From contig JAACMV010000002.1 of NCBI GenBank assembly GCA_010909725.1, positions 992,001 through 1,056,000 of the forward strand: a stretch of DNA of 64,000 bases. Direction: 5' to 3'. Under the pieces are notes generated by a model. The model did no database searches and was not told the origin of the DNA. It worked only from the letters and a program-made list of their open reading frames with translations. Each line of letters begins with the position of its first letter. The stretch's first letter is position 1. Of this stretch, positions 17,771 to 26,650 are shown one piece after another. A program made the position numbers and the translations under genes. The stretch is from Picochlorum sp. 'celeri'. Its lineage: Eukaryota > Chlorophyta > Trebouxiophyceae.

Positions 17771-18646
17771 ATTTGCACCATCATACTCGTGTGTAAACAC
17801 ATTGCGTTGCCTTCCTCCATATAATACAATAAACACCACCTTTCGCAGAACAAATACCACGACAATAGCTACAATGCACGCTATGAGGAAACTTGACACC
17901 GAGTCGGCAGGCGCGTGGGCAACACTCAAATTCGAGCCATTGGTGGAGGGATTGCTTGTGTCTTGTTGAGTTTCTTCTTCGACTTCTTCTTTATTTTCTT
18001 CGTCTAATGCTGTGGATGTCTGAGATGCATATAATGCTCTCGACGCCTCTTCATTTGACACCATCTTTTGGTGAATCTGGTCTATAATCTCCTGCCGATC
18101 AGAACACCCAGCCTGCACGCGAGGTGGTCCCTGCAGCCGAGATTCCAACGCCATCTCCCGCCTATCCTCTGCACTCGAATCCATAGACCCAATAGCACCA
18201 TTCCCAGGAGTCTGCATAAAAGCAATCAGAGCCAACAAGGCACTCTCTACATTCCACGATGGCTGCCAGGACTCTGGGTGGTGAGAAGAAATCGACAAGC
18301 AAATCTTCTTTCCCGTCTCAAACCGACCACTCGGTGTCATCATAACAAACGCTGGTGGATTGAAAGGATAATCTGCTGGCATCAGTATCCTTCCATGATA
18401 AATACCCCGCTCAAATTCGGTACCCCACGCTCCACGAATCGCAAAAAACCATTCGAAAATGTTCGACTCTAACGCTGACGCCTCAATATCAGGATTTTCA
18501 CTCTCGTGAATCTCTTTCAACTCTCTCATAATTCTTTTCACTGCGGCATTCCTTCCATTCCACTTGCCTGGACCATTCGTAGAAGGAACGTGTTCACCAC
18601 TGGTCTGTGTCGAATCTCTGCCGCTCGTACTGCTACTTGGCTCCAT
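17744..18646 (-). CDS. UBE2J: ER membrane ubiquitin-conjugating enzyme E2 J (UBC6/UBE2J type)
   Basis: The 300-residue product has a UBC fold at about residues 35-150 with the YPFNPPAF strand and catalytic Cys116 in KKICLSIS, followed by the J-class HHPESWQPSW block. A Ser/Glu-rich linker and a C-terminal membrane anchor (about residues 258-285, VAIVVVFVL) come next. UBE2J enzymes sit on the cytosolic face of the ER and supply ubiquitin for ER-associated degradation. About 15 charged residues follow the anchor, more than in yeast Ubc6. The stop codon lies inside the convergent neighbour's coding region. Confidence 0.93.
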   Translation of the reverse strand: MEPSSSTSGRDSTQTSGEHVPSTNGPGKWNGRNAAVKRIMRELKEIHESENPDIEASALESNIFEWFFAIRGAWGTEFERGIYHGRILMPADYPFNPPAFVMMTPSGRFETGKKICLSISSHHPESWQPSWNVESALLALIAFMQTPGNGAIGSMDSSAEDRREMALESRLQGPPRVQAGCSDRQEIIDQIHQKMVSNEEASRALYASQTSTALDEENKEEVEEETQQDTSNPSTNGSNLSVAHAPADSVSSFLIACIVAIVVVFVLRKVVFIVLYGGRQRNVFTHEYDGANLVDHSIEL

Positions 18647-18683
18647 TCTTTTTGTATCTATTCAGCAAAAGAATATCAAATTT

Positions 18684-19515
18684 TTATTGGGGAGTATCAA
18701 ATTCAAGAGGATAGAGAAGGTGAAATGCCCATGTGTCCAGCACGTGTGTGCTTCCATACCATGGTCGCTTGGGCCGAGTTCCATGCCACACCCCTGGCAG
18801 AATTATATTGTCATGGGCTTTTTCCAATAACGCGATGCACACCGGGGTCACAGAATCACCAGTCACGGATCCATCACCACACACAGCCTTGTAGGCTTGG
18901 TATGCGAGGACATTGTCGAGATTCCTGAGATTGGGAGACAGCGTCTTTTCACCTTGAATGGCATCTCCGGCAACGCACACAATTCTAACACCCTCAAATT
19001 CGTCCCCCCGGGGATAGAAATAATTACAAAACTGCAAACTAGACTGCTTTTCTAATCTTACGGACGGCGGAAGGTCCAGCTTTTCGTCAAACCTGCCGAA
19101 AGGGTAGTCCTCTATGCTCTTGTGAGGTGTTCCAAGGGTGATGAGACTGCAGACTTTGCCACAGTTTTTCACACCATAGTCCTTCTGCTGGTATGGAGCA
19201 CTGCCCAGAAATAGTCGACCAATCCATCCACCAGCTGAATGTCCTACTAATCGTACTGGTACGTCACCTCCATGCGTCTCGAACACGTCCGTGACCACCT
19301 CCTCCAACCTGTCCAGGTAGACGGTCAGGTCTCCCCCCAAAATCACCTTGATCCAGTCCCTCAACGAAAACTTGACGATTCGAATATCGCTCGTGCACGC
19401 ATCATCCGTATACTGATGAATCCATGTATTTAGATTAGTCGCCAATGGACGCATACGATGCATCTGTATTCAAAAACCCTGGCAAGATGACAATTGGCAC
19501 CACCCCCCTTGGCAT
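18684..19515 (-). CDS. Alpha/beta-hydrolase, lipase-like, with a frame break near its start
   Basis: The long frame (18684-19463) encodes the nucleophile elbow GHSAGG, a second conserved block SLITLGTPHKS, and a late catalytic-type GVWHG motif. This fits plant and algal plastid-type alpha/beta-hydrolases related to PGAP1/LCAT lipases. The expected first beta strand (VVPIVILPGFLNT) is missing from that frame but present in another frame from ATG 19515. That frame runs 26 codons and hits TAA at 19435-19437 directly after GAC. Skipping one T at 19437 joins the two parts into about 276 residues with the family's normal layout. Causes could be a +1 frameshift, an assembly error, a pseudogene or an unseen intron. 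Confidence 0.65.
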
Positions 19516-19799
19516 GCTGCTCCTCGTCCTCGACTGTTGCCGAGGAAGAGAAGAGCTGCAGCACCGCAGACTGCATCTCAATATCATTAATATTACACTA
19601 CTGCTTTGCTGATGATGATATCATGTATGATTTTGTTTTCTATCCACCATCACCTGTACGATGATGGTGTTTCGGTGAACAATAGCATTTTTTTCTTCTT
19701 ACTTTTTAAGGAACTTTTCGACAGGATCGTTTGCTCAGAGAAAGAAAACCCCAATCTGTAGGAAGAAGAAAACATTGATTGAACAAAACAAAAAACAGG

Positions 19800-20571
19800 A
19801 TGGCTGCACCAAGCAGCAGTGACCCGTTCTACGTCGTCAAAGAGGAGGTGAATGACACGGTATGTCAAAGTCGTTAGTAGTATTGCTATGCAGTCCCTTC
19901 TGATTCCAAGGAATCACGACGAGACAAATGAGTATAACTCGTGTATTTATATTGTGTTGCAGTTGAAGACAGCGGAGCGAAAGTATCGACAATGTAAAGT
20001 GTCCGGTTCAGCTACTGTCCTGGGGGAGTTGAAGGATGATGTGGAAGGGTTGCGATATATGCTGCAGGAAATTAAGCGATCGGTTGATACTGCGTCCAAG
20101 AATCCGAATCGCTTTCGGTTGACGAATGCAGAGATTCAGGATAGAAAGGCATGGATGGATCATGTTGGTCAACGGGTGGAGCAGTTGTCTTCCAATATCT
20201 GGACAATGTCACAGCGCAGTCGTGTCTCGCCGTACGGAGAAACGCGTGATATAGAGAATGATAGATTTATAGAGACTGAGATGAGCCATCAGGAGCAGAT
20301 AGTTGCACGGCAGGACCAAGATTTGGATGTACTGGGGGATCATGTGCTTCGAATAGGTGAATTAGGGAGGGAAATGGGGCAAGAATTAGATGCCCAAGGG
20401 CAGTTGCTTGATGATTTCGGGTATGAGATGCAGGGCACGCAGACCAGATTGGCTGCTGCGCAGCGAAAGGTTCAGTATGTCTTGGATCGAGCGGGAGTCA
20501 AGGGCCAGCTTGCCATCATTGCCATCCTGGTCGTCGTGCTTGTTGTATTGATGGTACTGATCATCTCATAA
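19800..20571 (+). CDS. SYP6: Qc-SNARE of the SYP6/syntaxin-6 type
   Basis: Exon 1 (19800-19859) encodes the DPFYVVKEEV start of the syntaxin-6 N-terminal domain and joins exon 2 (19963-20571) over a 103-nt intron with a GTATGT donor and a TTGCAG acceptor. The 222-residue product has a three-helix N-terminal domain, then a SNARE coiled coil (about residues 130-190) with the zero-layer Gln in the GQELDAQGQLL region. A C-terminal membrane anchor of about 18 hydrophobic residues follows. It acts in fusion at the trans-Golgi network and endosomes. Confidence 0.9.
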
Positions 20572-20627
20572 GGATGATAAATATATTATTATAGATATAT
20601 AATTATTGTGAAGACAGATTGACAAGA

Positions 20628-21333
20628 ATGAACGCGTGCAGGTACGGATATATGTGAACGTGTGGCCATCGCTGCTGGTTTGATCCGCAGCCTGTCGTGA
20701 CCCTCGTATAACGCGCATTGTGATTGATTTTGCAATTACAGGGCTTTGAATAAAACATCTTTTGTCGCCGCCGCCCCAGTGCGTGCCAAGGCATCGACCG
20801 TCACAAGCACCAACAGGCGCTCCTTGCGTTTGACAGTGGTTGCTGCCAAGGGAAAGCAGAGGATGAGACGTGGTCAGGGAAATTCCGGCATGGCGATGCC
20901 TTCTGTTCCGACCCCACCAGTAGATCCAGACAATGTGGAGTTTGTCATTTTCGTACGATCAAAAAAATTGCTGCAGTGGATGCCTCTCTCTGTGATGAAG
21001 GGAGGAGGGCCAGCAAATATGTTGGTCAAGGCCATGGAGAATGACTTGGGGAAGAAAATGTACGGAAATACATTGGTAGAGAATGTTGGAAATGCAATTT
21101 ACAAGGATAAGGACGCGATTGAGCGCAGCATTAGAGCCCAGTTCCCAATGTTCAAAGCCACGCAGGAGTTTGAGTATGGCTTCAAAATCAGAGATAAGGA
21201 AGACCCCAAGTCGTGGTATTTGGCAAAGGATATTCAGGTGATTCCACCTGCCTCTGAGCTCGGAAATACTCCAATTGACAAAGTGAATAGCTTCTTCCAA
21301 GATATGGGAAAGAACCTGGGTCTTGGAAACTAG
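20628..21333 (+). CDS. HHL1: HHL1-like thylakoid protein (PSII protection under high light)
   Basis: Exon 1 is only 14 nt (20628-20641, M-N-A-C-AG) and joins exon 2 (20742-21333) over a 100-nt intron with a GTACGG donor and a TTACAG acceptor; exon 2 alone has no ATG at its start. The 201-residue product begins with an Ala/Ser/Arg-rich plastid transit peptide. The mature part contains VEFVIFVRSKK, a W-M-P-L-S strand with a following Gly-Gly, and the FEYGFKIRD block seen in HYPERSENSITIVE TO HIGH LIGHT 1. In plants HHL1 associates with PSII and LQY1 and helps repair photodamage. A degraded copy of its last 23 codons lies 1.3 kb downstream. Confidence 0.8.
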
Positions 21334-21432
21334 CAAACATGTAACTCAACATTCTTTTGATGTGTCAATGGATACAAAAACAATCATTCAAACTATTTTC
21401 GCATTGATCCATGGCAGGGTGCCCGACACGGT

Positions 21433-21509
21433 GGTCATCACGAGGTGAGGGGCATCCCAGTCAGCAAGATTGCATGCAGGCCTGCATGAGACGACGTCAT
21501 GCGAGTCGT
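21433..21509 (+). repeat. Structured repeat, copy A
   Basis: This 77-base element shares with copy B (23787-23859), in the same order and at similar spacing, the blocks GGTCATC, GGGCATCCCAG, GCCTGCAT, GACGACG and GAGTCGT. Here ACGAC (21491-21495) and GTCGT (21505-21509) can pair, and CATGCAGGCCTGCATG (21473-21488) is a perfect palindrome. It lies about 100 bp after the HHL1 stop. It may be a small structured RNA or a dispersed repeat; no known family fits. Confidence 0.6.
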
Positions 21510-21566
21510 TTTGGTGCAGAAATAAAACTTTATTTTGATATACTATCACATAGTACATAGTAAAGT

Positions 21567-22218
21567 ATGGGATTAAGAGAATACGGATTTCTTATTCGGT
21601 ACGTTGCAGTGTTTATTCCAACCCGACTTTTGCGTGATTCTCTGACACGGTGTCGATTTTTGTCTTCCTGCAGCACGGCGGAGGATGCCGAGTATCTGGT
21701 ATGTGAATTGGTATATTTGATTTAATGTATTGCTGGTTTTCCGTTCGTCGACGACCAAGGATTGAAAGAAATACTATTTCCTTCCCGCGTTGACTTGCTG
21801 ACTCCCTCTCGATGTTTCTTTCTCACCATCCATGTCCACTCTCATCCATGATGGCAATATTTTGCAGCTTCAAATGTTATTAGATCTCAACGAGTCCGAG
21901 AACAAGTTCGGAGAAACAAAGGACCGGATCTACGATACGGGATCGGAGCCGGTACACTATAACGCTTTCTTGAACTTCAAAGGGGATACATACGTATGTA
22001 TCGGTTCAGGCGGTGGTAATGCAACTGATTGGATCGAAAACTATTACAAGACGCATGGAAAGGCGTTGGAGACGTACTACCCATGGGAAAAACCAGAGTG
22101 GTGGTTCGAGACACAGAGTTGTGGCTTGGACGGGCTTGCATGCGACGAGGAGGTGAAGAAGTCACTCTGCTCGATCAAAAATATGTTAAACTATCGAAAA
22201 GTCTGGCAGCTTCATTAG
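21567..22218 (+). CDS. Small orphan protein (135 aa), three exons
   Basis: I infer exons 21567-21598, 21674-21698 (25 nt) and 21868-22218, with introns of 75 nt (GTACGT donor, CTGCAG acceptor) and 169 nt (GTATGT donor, TTGCAG acceptor). The frame is continuous across both joins and gives M-G-L-R-E-Y-G-F-L-I-R, then TAEDAEYL, then a longer part. The product has two Cys in an SCGLDGLACDEE segment and several Trp/Tyr residues, with no signal peptide or membrane span. I recognise no family. The clean splice sites and frame continuity make it likely real. Confidence 0.55.
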
Positions 22219-22609
22219 AGTGGTAGTCTAATGCCTATGGCAGTGCGTCACTCCTCTTGTAACTACATTGGATTATAGTGCAATGGAGTGATAACACTAT
22301 CTATAGATCTGTGTTCCTTGTTCAGGTGGAACTTCTTCATCTAAAATTCGTGTTTTGCTCATGCCGATGGCATGGTTATGTTTTGCTTCAAGCCATGATT
22401 CGTAGTGGATTTTAGGTACTACTTTTATCGAGCATCGTCTGCGTTCCAGGTGGAATTTCAAATCTGGAGAAGATTCAGCTTTATTTTGTCTTTCATGTCT
22501 TTTCTTTCAATAATAATATACAAGCGCGATGTAATTTTGAAAACATGTTCGGTTTTCGAGGTACGATCAGAGGTTTTTTAACCCCCTTTGGGTTTGTTTT
22601 GTCCTTGTC

Positions 22610-22678
22610 AACACTCCAGTGGACAACGTGAATATCTTCTTCCAAGATAAGGGAAAGTGCCTGGGCCATGAAAACTAA
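22610..22678 (+). pseudogene. Duplicated 3' tail of the HHL1 gene
   Basis: These 23 codons, ending in TAA, read N-T-P-V-D-N-V-N-I-F-F-Q-D-K-G-K-C-L-G-H-E-N. This matches the last 22 residues of HHL1 at 15 positions, and DNA similarity continues a few bases past the stop (AACATGT). No convincing HHL1 sequence precedes it, so it is a truncated copy rather than a second gene. It sits between the small orphan gene and the convergent RRF gene. Confidence 0.85.
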
Positions 22679-22703
22679 CATGTATACATCGTACTTATTA
22701 CTA

Positions 22704-23398
22704 CTATACTTTGGTCAGCTCATCAGATTTGGCCTTCATCAACGCATCAATCTGCTTGACGTAATCATCCGTGAGTTTCTGCACAACATCTTCCAAATTC
22801 TTCCTGCCATCCTCCCCGATATCACCATCCCTCTCCAGTTTCTCAATTGACTTCATGGCATCGCGTCTAATATTTCTCACGGCCACCTTTCCCTCCTCTC
22901 CCATCTTACTTGTCACTTTTGTCATCTCTTTACGGCGTTCAGCAGTGAGTGGAGGCACCTGCAGGCGAATAACCTTTCCATCATTGTTGGGGGTGAGATC
23001 CAGATCAGAACCCTGGATTGCCCTCTCGATGTCTGGAATGGCACTAATATCGTATGGTTGAATGACAAGCAAAGAGGCCTCTGGTGTTGTCACATTGGCA
23101 ATCTGCTGCAATGGGGTTGGTGCTCCATAGTACTCAACAACAATACGATCCAGCATGGAAGGACTTGCCCTTCCGGTCCTCACCGTCCCGAAATTCCTCT
23201 TGACGCTATCGAGAGACTTTTCCATCTTTTCCATCTGCACAACAGTACATGGTATGCACAGTGAGTGTGTGACTTTCAATATACACTGTGTTATGAAGAC
23301 ACACGCACAGTCTCCTCCTCCACAGTAAACGCAGCATCTTCATCACCACCTGCTCGGACGATCCATCGCTCACAATGTAACCTACACATCATCAACAT
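22704..23398 (-). CDS. RRF: Ribosome recycling factor, organellar (probably plastid)
   Basis: Exon 1 (23309-23398, 30 codons) joins exon 2 (22704-23234) over a 74-nt intron with a GTGCGT donor and a GTGCAG acceptor. The 206-residue product shows the RRF core: a VRTGRASPSMLDRI block, YYGAPTPLQQIANV, the LDLTPNNDGKVIRLQVP region and the C-terminal helix with RNIRRDAM. RRF releases ribosomes after termination together with EF-G. The 30-residue N-terminal part is short for a transit peptide, so plastid versus mitochondrion is not certain. Exon 1 is inferred; exon 2 alone would lack the E-E-E-T lead-in of helix 1. Confidence 0.9.
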
Positions 23399-24025
23399 GC
23401 ATGTTGCTCTCGAATGATCTTATATCTCGTTGGTATCGTATTCCGTGGCTACCTAGTCCCTGCGGAGGTACCAAGGCACGTACCCTCTTTGTCCATGCAT
23501 ATGCGCCATTTTCCTCGATGTTTTACACAATGTGCTAGTATAAGATTGCAATCGAGCCCCTAAACACACCGTTCGGCCTGCCTGGCGAGGCATCCCACAC
23601 GTGGAGGAAGCACATGTAAAAATAGAGCGATGGCTCATTGTACTCTGCATCATTGCAATCAAAACGACTGTGATTGGATAAATGCGGTCTCTCGGTGGCG
23701 TCATCCAACTACATTGCACGAATACTACAGATGACTTGTGGTCAGGAGAGTGATATCATATCTCCGGTCTAATGTGTCCAAGGACCGGTCATCGAACAGA
23801 GGGCATCCCAGGCTGCCATGTCAGCCTGCATTGGACGACGGTACTCAAGTCAGAGTCGTCATGTGTATTCATGCGCTCACATGCGGGCATCGAACTCATT
23901 GTTAATGATACATATACTGTTATTATTCTGAATTTGCGGGGTCACCCAAAAGCTATCTGTGTCCGTGTATACGGCACCCGTGCAGAGTCTCGTCTCGGAA
24001 CGTGAACGAGGGTAGTGTGACGAGA
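23399..24025. other. Intergenic with one structured repeat copy
   Basis: The region between the divergent RRF and DUF3700 genes should hold both promoters. It contains repeat copy B at 23787-23859. Apart from that I see no gene-like frame and no tRNA. Confidence 0.45.
23787..23859 (+). repeat. Structured repeat, copy B
   Basis: Homologous to copy A at 21433-21509, sharing five ordered blocks. In this copy GGCTG (23811-23815) pairs with CAGCC (23822-23826), and GACGAC (23834-23839) pairs with GTCGTC (23855-23860). The second stem is kept in both copies although the loop between its arms differs, which argues for conserved RNA structure or cruciform potential rather than a random match. Confidence 0.6.
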
Positions 24026-24804
24026 ATGCTTGCGCTACTTGCAACACGTGCATTGCTGCCGAATGCTCGGGGTTTAGAGTGTTCTCCTACCCCGGATGAG
24101 GTATGTGACATGTGCCTGCGTGTGTTGTACGGTAGGATGGGGTTTAGAAGTGGATAACGGGTATGCAGGAGGAACAGATGAACTCGGTTTTTGATGCTCT
24201 CTACGAGCATCTTCCTCGGAGACAGAGAGGATTTATTGAAGAACATACTAGTATGGGATTTGCGGGCTTCTTAGGTGTTTCGTATGCGGTGAGCATGAAG
24301 ATTAGCATTAAAGAGGATGAGCACCTCATGGTGCTTTTGTATGGGAATGTTGAGAGTAATTATAGTGGCATGGATAATGCGGATTATCTTTTGGAAGAGT
24401 ACAAGGATGCCTGTGATACACAACATGCTTCTGGTTTCATGTTGGATACGGAAACAATTATTCAAAATGTGACAGGTGATTACTTTGCATTGATTCATGA
24501 CAGGGTGTCTGATAAGTTGATCATAATCAGAGGAGGGACATCTTCGGATCTATCGATGAATCATTTATACTGGGGTACACATCGGGATACTAAAAATATC
24601 GTATTTGCCGATGATCAGGATCTCGTGTCGCGTCTCTGTGACCAGGTGCATGTGTTCCCATTGCAGCATATGTGTGTCTTTTCCCCAGGCGAAGAATTGA
24701 AACAAGCATTGTTGGTCAAAAAGGCGGCATCGAAAAAGAAGATTAAATCAGGTCTTTTGAAAGTAGAAAGTGCGAACAATTGTATTGGTCTTTCCCATCA
24801 TTAG
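24026..24804 (+). CDS. DUF3700 / aluminium-induced (Wali7-type) glutamine-amidotransferase-like protein
   Basis: Exon 1 (24026-24100) and exon 2 (24169-24804) join over a 68-nt intron with a GTATGT donor and an ATGCAG acceptor. The 236-residue product matches the DUF3700 layout: a short M-L-A start, the DYFALIHD strand, the HLYWGTHRDTKNIVFADD block and a V-F-P-L (S/V-F-P) turn. These plant proteins resemble class II amidotransferase (Ntn) domains and are induced by metal, sugar starvation or auxin. The catalytic Cys2 of true amidotransferases is absent here (M-L-A), as in the plant members. Its stop is 18 bp from that of the convergent flavoprotein. Confidence 0.72.
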
Positions 24805-24822
24805 ATAGATAGATACATGGAG

Positions 24823-26361
24823 TCATTTTTGTAAAGACAAGGCAGCGTGTATTCCTGCAAGCCTCCCACTATTCCATGCAAACAGGAAATTGAATCCACC
24901 AATTCTACCGTGAATGTCACATAATTCTCCACAGATGAATAAATTCGGCATGATTGTGGACTCCATTGTCGTACAATTCAGTTCTGAGAGTGGCACACCA
25001 CCACCTGTAACCTCTGCCTTTGGATATCCCTCATCACCGGTGACCTGCAGAGGGTATTCTGTCACGTTTGTCAGAAGTTTGATGCGTTCTTCTTTTTTCA
25101 ATTCTGCAATGATTCTATCATCTGGTATACCAGATTCTTTGCATAAAGCCTTGCAAAGGCGAAGGGGTATGTTTGACCGACGTAGTAGTGAGGTCACATG
25201 TGATTTTCCTGTCAAGCCAAACTGCCCTGGGTCTGACAATGCATCCTGTAATCTTGAAGAGGTCAACTCTAGATCCCATGCCACGCGGAAATCGGGAAGG
25301 TTCCTTTGACCTCTGGAGGCTGCCATGGTGTACACGTGTGAAAGATCCAGCACTGATGGACCAGAAAATCCCCTGTGAGTAAAAAGAAACCCATGTCGTT
25401 TTGAATGCAAGGCCTTGATCTTTTTCTTCTTCTTCTTTTTATTGGCAGTCGCCGTGCCTTTTGGTGCATTGTCTAACGCTGCATCACCCAGAGTGGGTTT
25501 CACAGAAAGATCCACTGACGTCAGTGAAACACCAGAGAGCTCTTCAGATGCCGGCAGAATACCTTTCAGTGGCGTCAATGCAGGATATGTACTAGAAACA
25601 GTATGCCCTAAGCTTTCTAAAATAGCATACCCCGTTCCAGTAGTTCCTAGATTGGGAAACGACTTGCCACCTGTTGCCATGATGACCCTGGAATGGGATA
25701 CAGTGTCATTCGAACCGGAAAATCGACACAGCCACATGCACGACGCTTCATCCCAGGTGATAGACTCGAGATCATGGGAATATTGCAGCGTGACATTGTT
25801 TGTATCCAAGCAGCTTTGCAAGAGCCGATCTCTCACCTCTGCCCCTGAATTTGAAACAGGAAACACCTTGTTTGTTTCCTTCTCCACAGTCATCTCTATC
25901 CCTATCTCATTCTCCAACCAATGTCTACATTCTTCTAGACTCCACTGCCCAAATATTGATCGTACACATCCGGGCTTTGCATCACAGAAGAAATCTTCCT
26001 CCAAGACAACATTCCCTGGCAAAATGTTACATCGAGTCCCTCCACTGATCTGAATCTTTTTACCGCTCTCATTCGTCTTCTCATACAAACACACACGAGC
26101 TCCTTGTGAAGCCGAGAAATACGCTGCTGTCAGTCCAGCGGCACCAGCCCCGAAAATGCCCACATCCTGGTGTTGTGTTGTTGCACTCACCCTACCAGTG
26201 TGACCCCTTCTCCATGGAGATGGCCATCGATGGCATGACCGCAGATGTCGATACCTGCTACTAGGATAGCACAAGGCTATTCCAAACCGAATCGATTCAG
26301 GTGCTCTCTCAACCCCGAGGCAACGTTGGTCGTGGCATGTTGTTACAACAGCATGCCCCAT
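24823..26361 (-). CDS. HI0933-family FAD-dependent flavoprotein
   Basis: The 512-residue protein has an N-terminal extension of about 70 residues (possible organelle targeting), then the dinucleotide-binding motif GAGAAGLTAAYFSA. The family signature KIQISGGTRCNI follows, then VIMATGGKSFPNLGTTG, and finally the C-terminal GRIGGFNFLFAWNSGRLAG block that closes around FAD. Bacterial members (YhiN, HI0933) and their plant homologues have no firmly known substrate. A Lys-rich insertion (about ten Lys residues) lies near residue 310. Single exon. Confidence 0.88.
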   Translation of the reverse strand: MGHAVVTTCHDQRCLGVERAPESIRFGIALCYPSSRYRHLRSCHRWPSPWRRGHTGRVSATTQHQDVGIFGAGAAGLTAAYFSASQGARVCLYEKTNESGKKIQISGGTRCNILPGNVVLEEDFFCDAKPGCVRSIFGQWSLEECRHWLENEIGIEMTVEKETNKVFPVSNSGAEVRDRLLQSCLDTNNVTLQYSHDLESITWDEASCMWLCRFSGSNDTVSHSRVIMATGGKSFPNLGTTGTGYAILESLGHTVSSTYPALTPLKGILPASEELSGVSLTSVDLSVKPTLGDAALDNAPKGTATANKKKKKKKIKALHSKRHGFLFTHRGFSGPSVLDLSHVYTMAASRGQRNLPDFRVAWDLELTSSRLQDALSDPGQFGLTGKSHVTSLLRRSNIPLRLCKALCKESGIPDDRIIAELKKEERIKLLTNVTEYPLQVTGDEGYPKAEVTGGGVPLSELNCTTMESTIMPNLFICGELCDIHGRIGGFNFLFAWNSGRLAGIHAALSLQK

Positions 26362-26650
26362 GAACTACGAATTGAATTGAACCAAATGGCGCTCATAGCA
26401 CGCTCCAAGCACTGCAAAGAAACCAATATTGTCTATCAAGGCTCGCATCATGACACATTGTCACCTAATGAATCCCTGTGCTAGGAAACTCCGACAGGCA
26501 TGCTCCATTTTTCAAAGTACGGTCCGATACAAGCGTTGATGGGACGCATTCCATATACTTGGAGATCCCTTAATACCTCAGGGATATTTCACACGAGATC
26601 CTCAACGTTGGATCCATAGTAAATTTTTGCAAACATATACATGTCTCTCA

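Noticed and set aside
23453..23719. 88-codon minus-strand frame upstream of RRF
   Set aside because: Composition is not protein-like and it falls in the expected promoter region between divergent genes.
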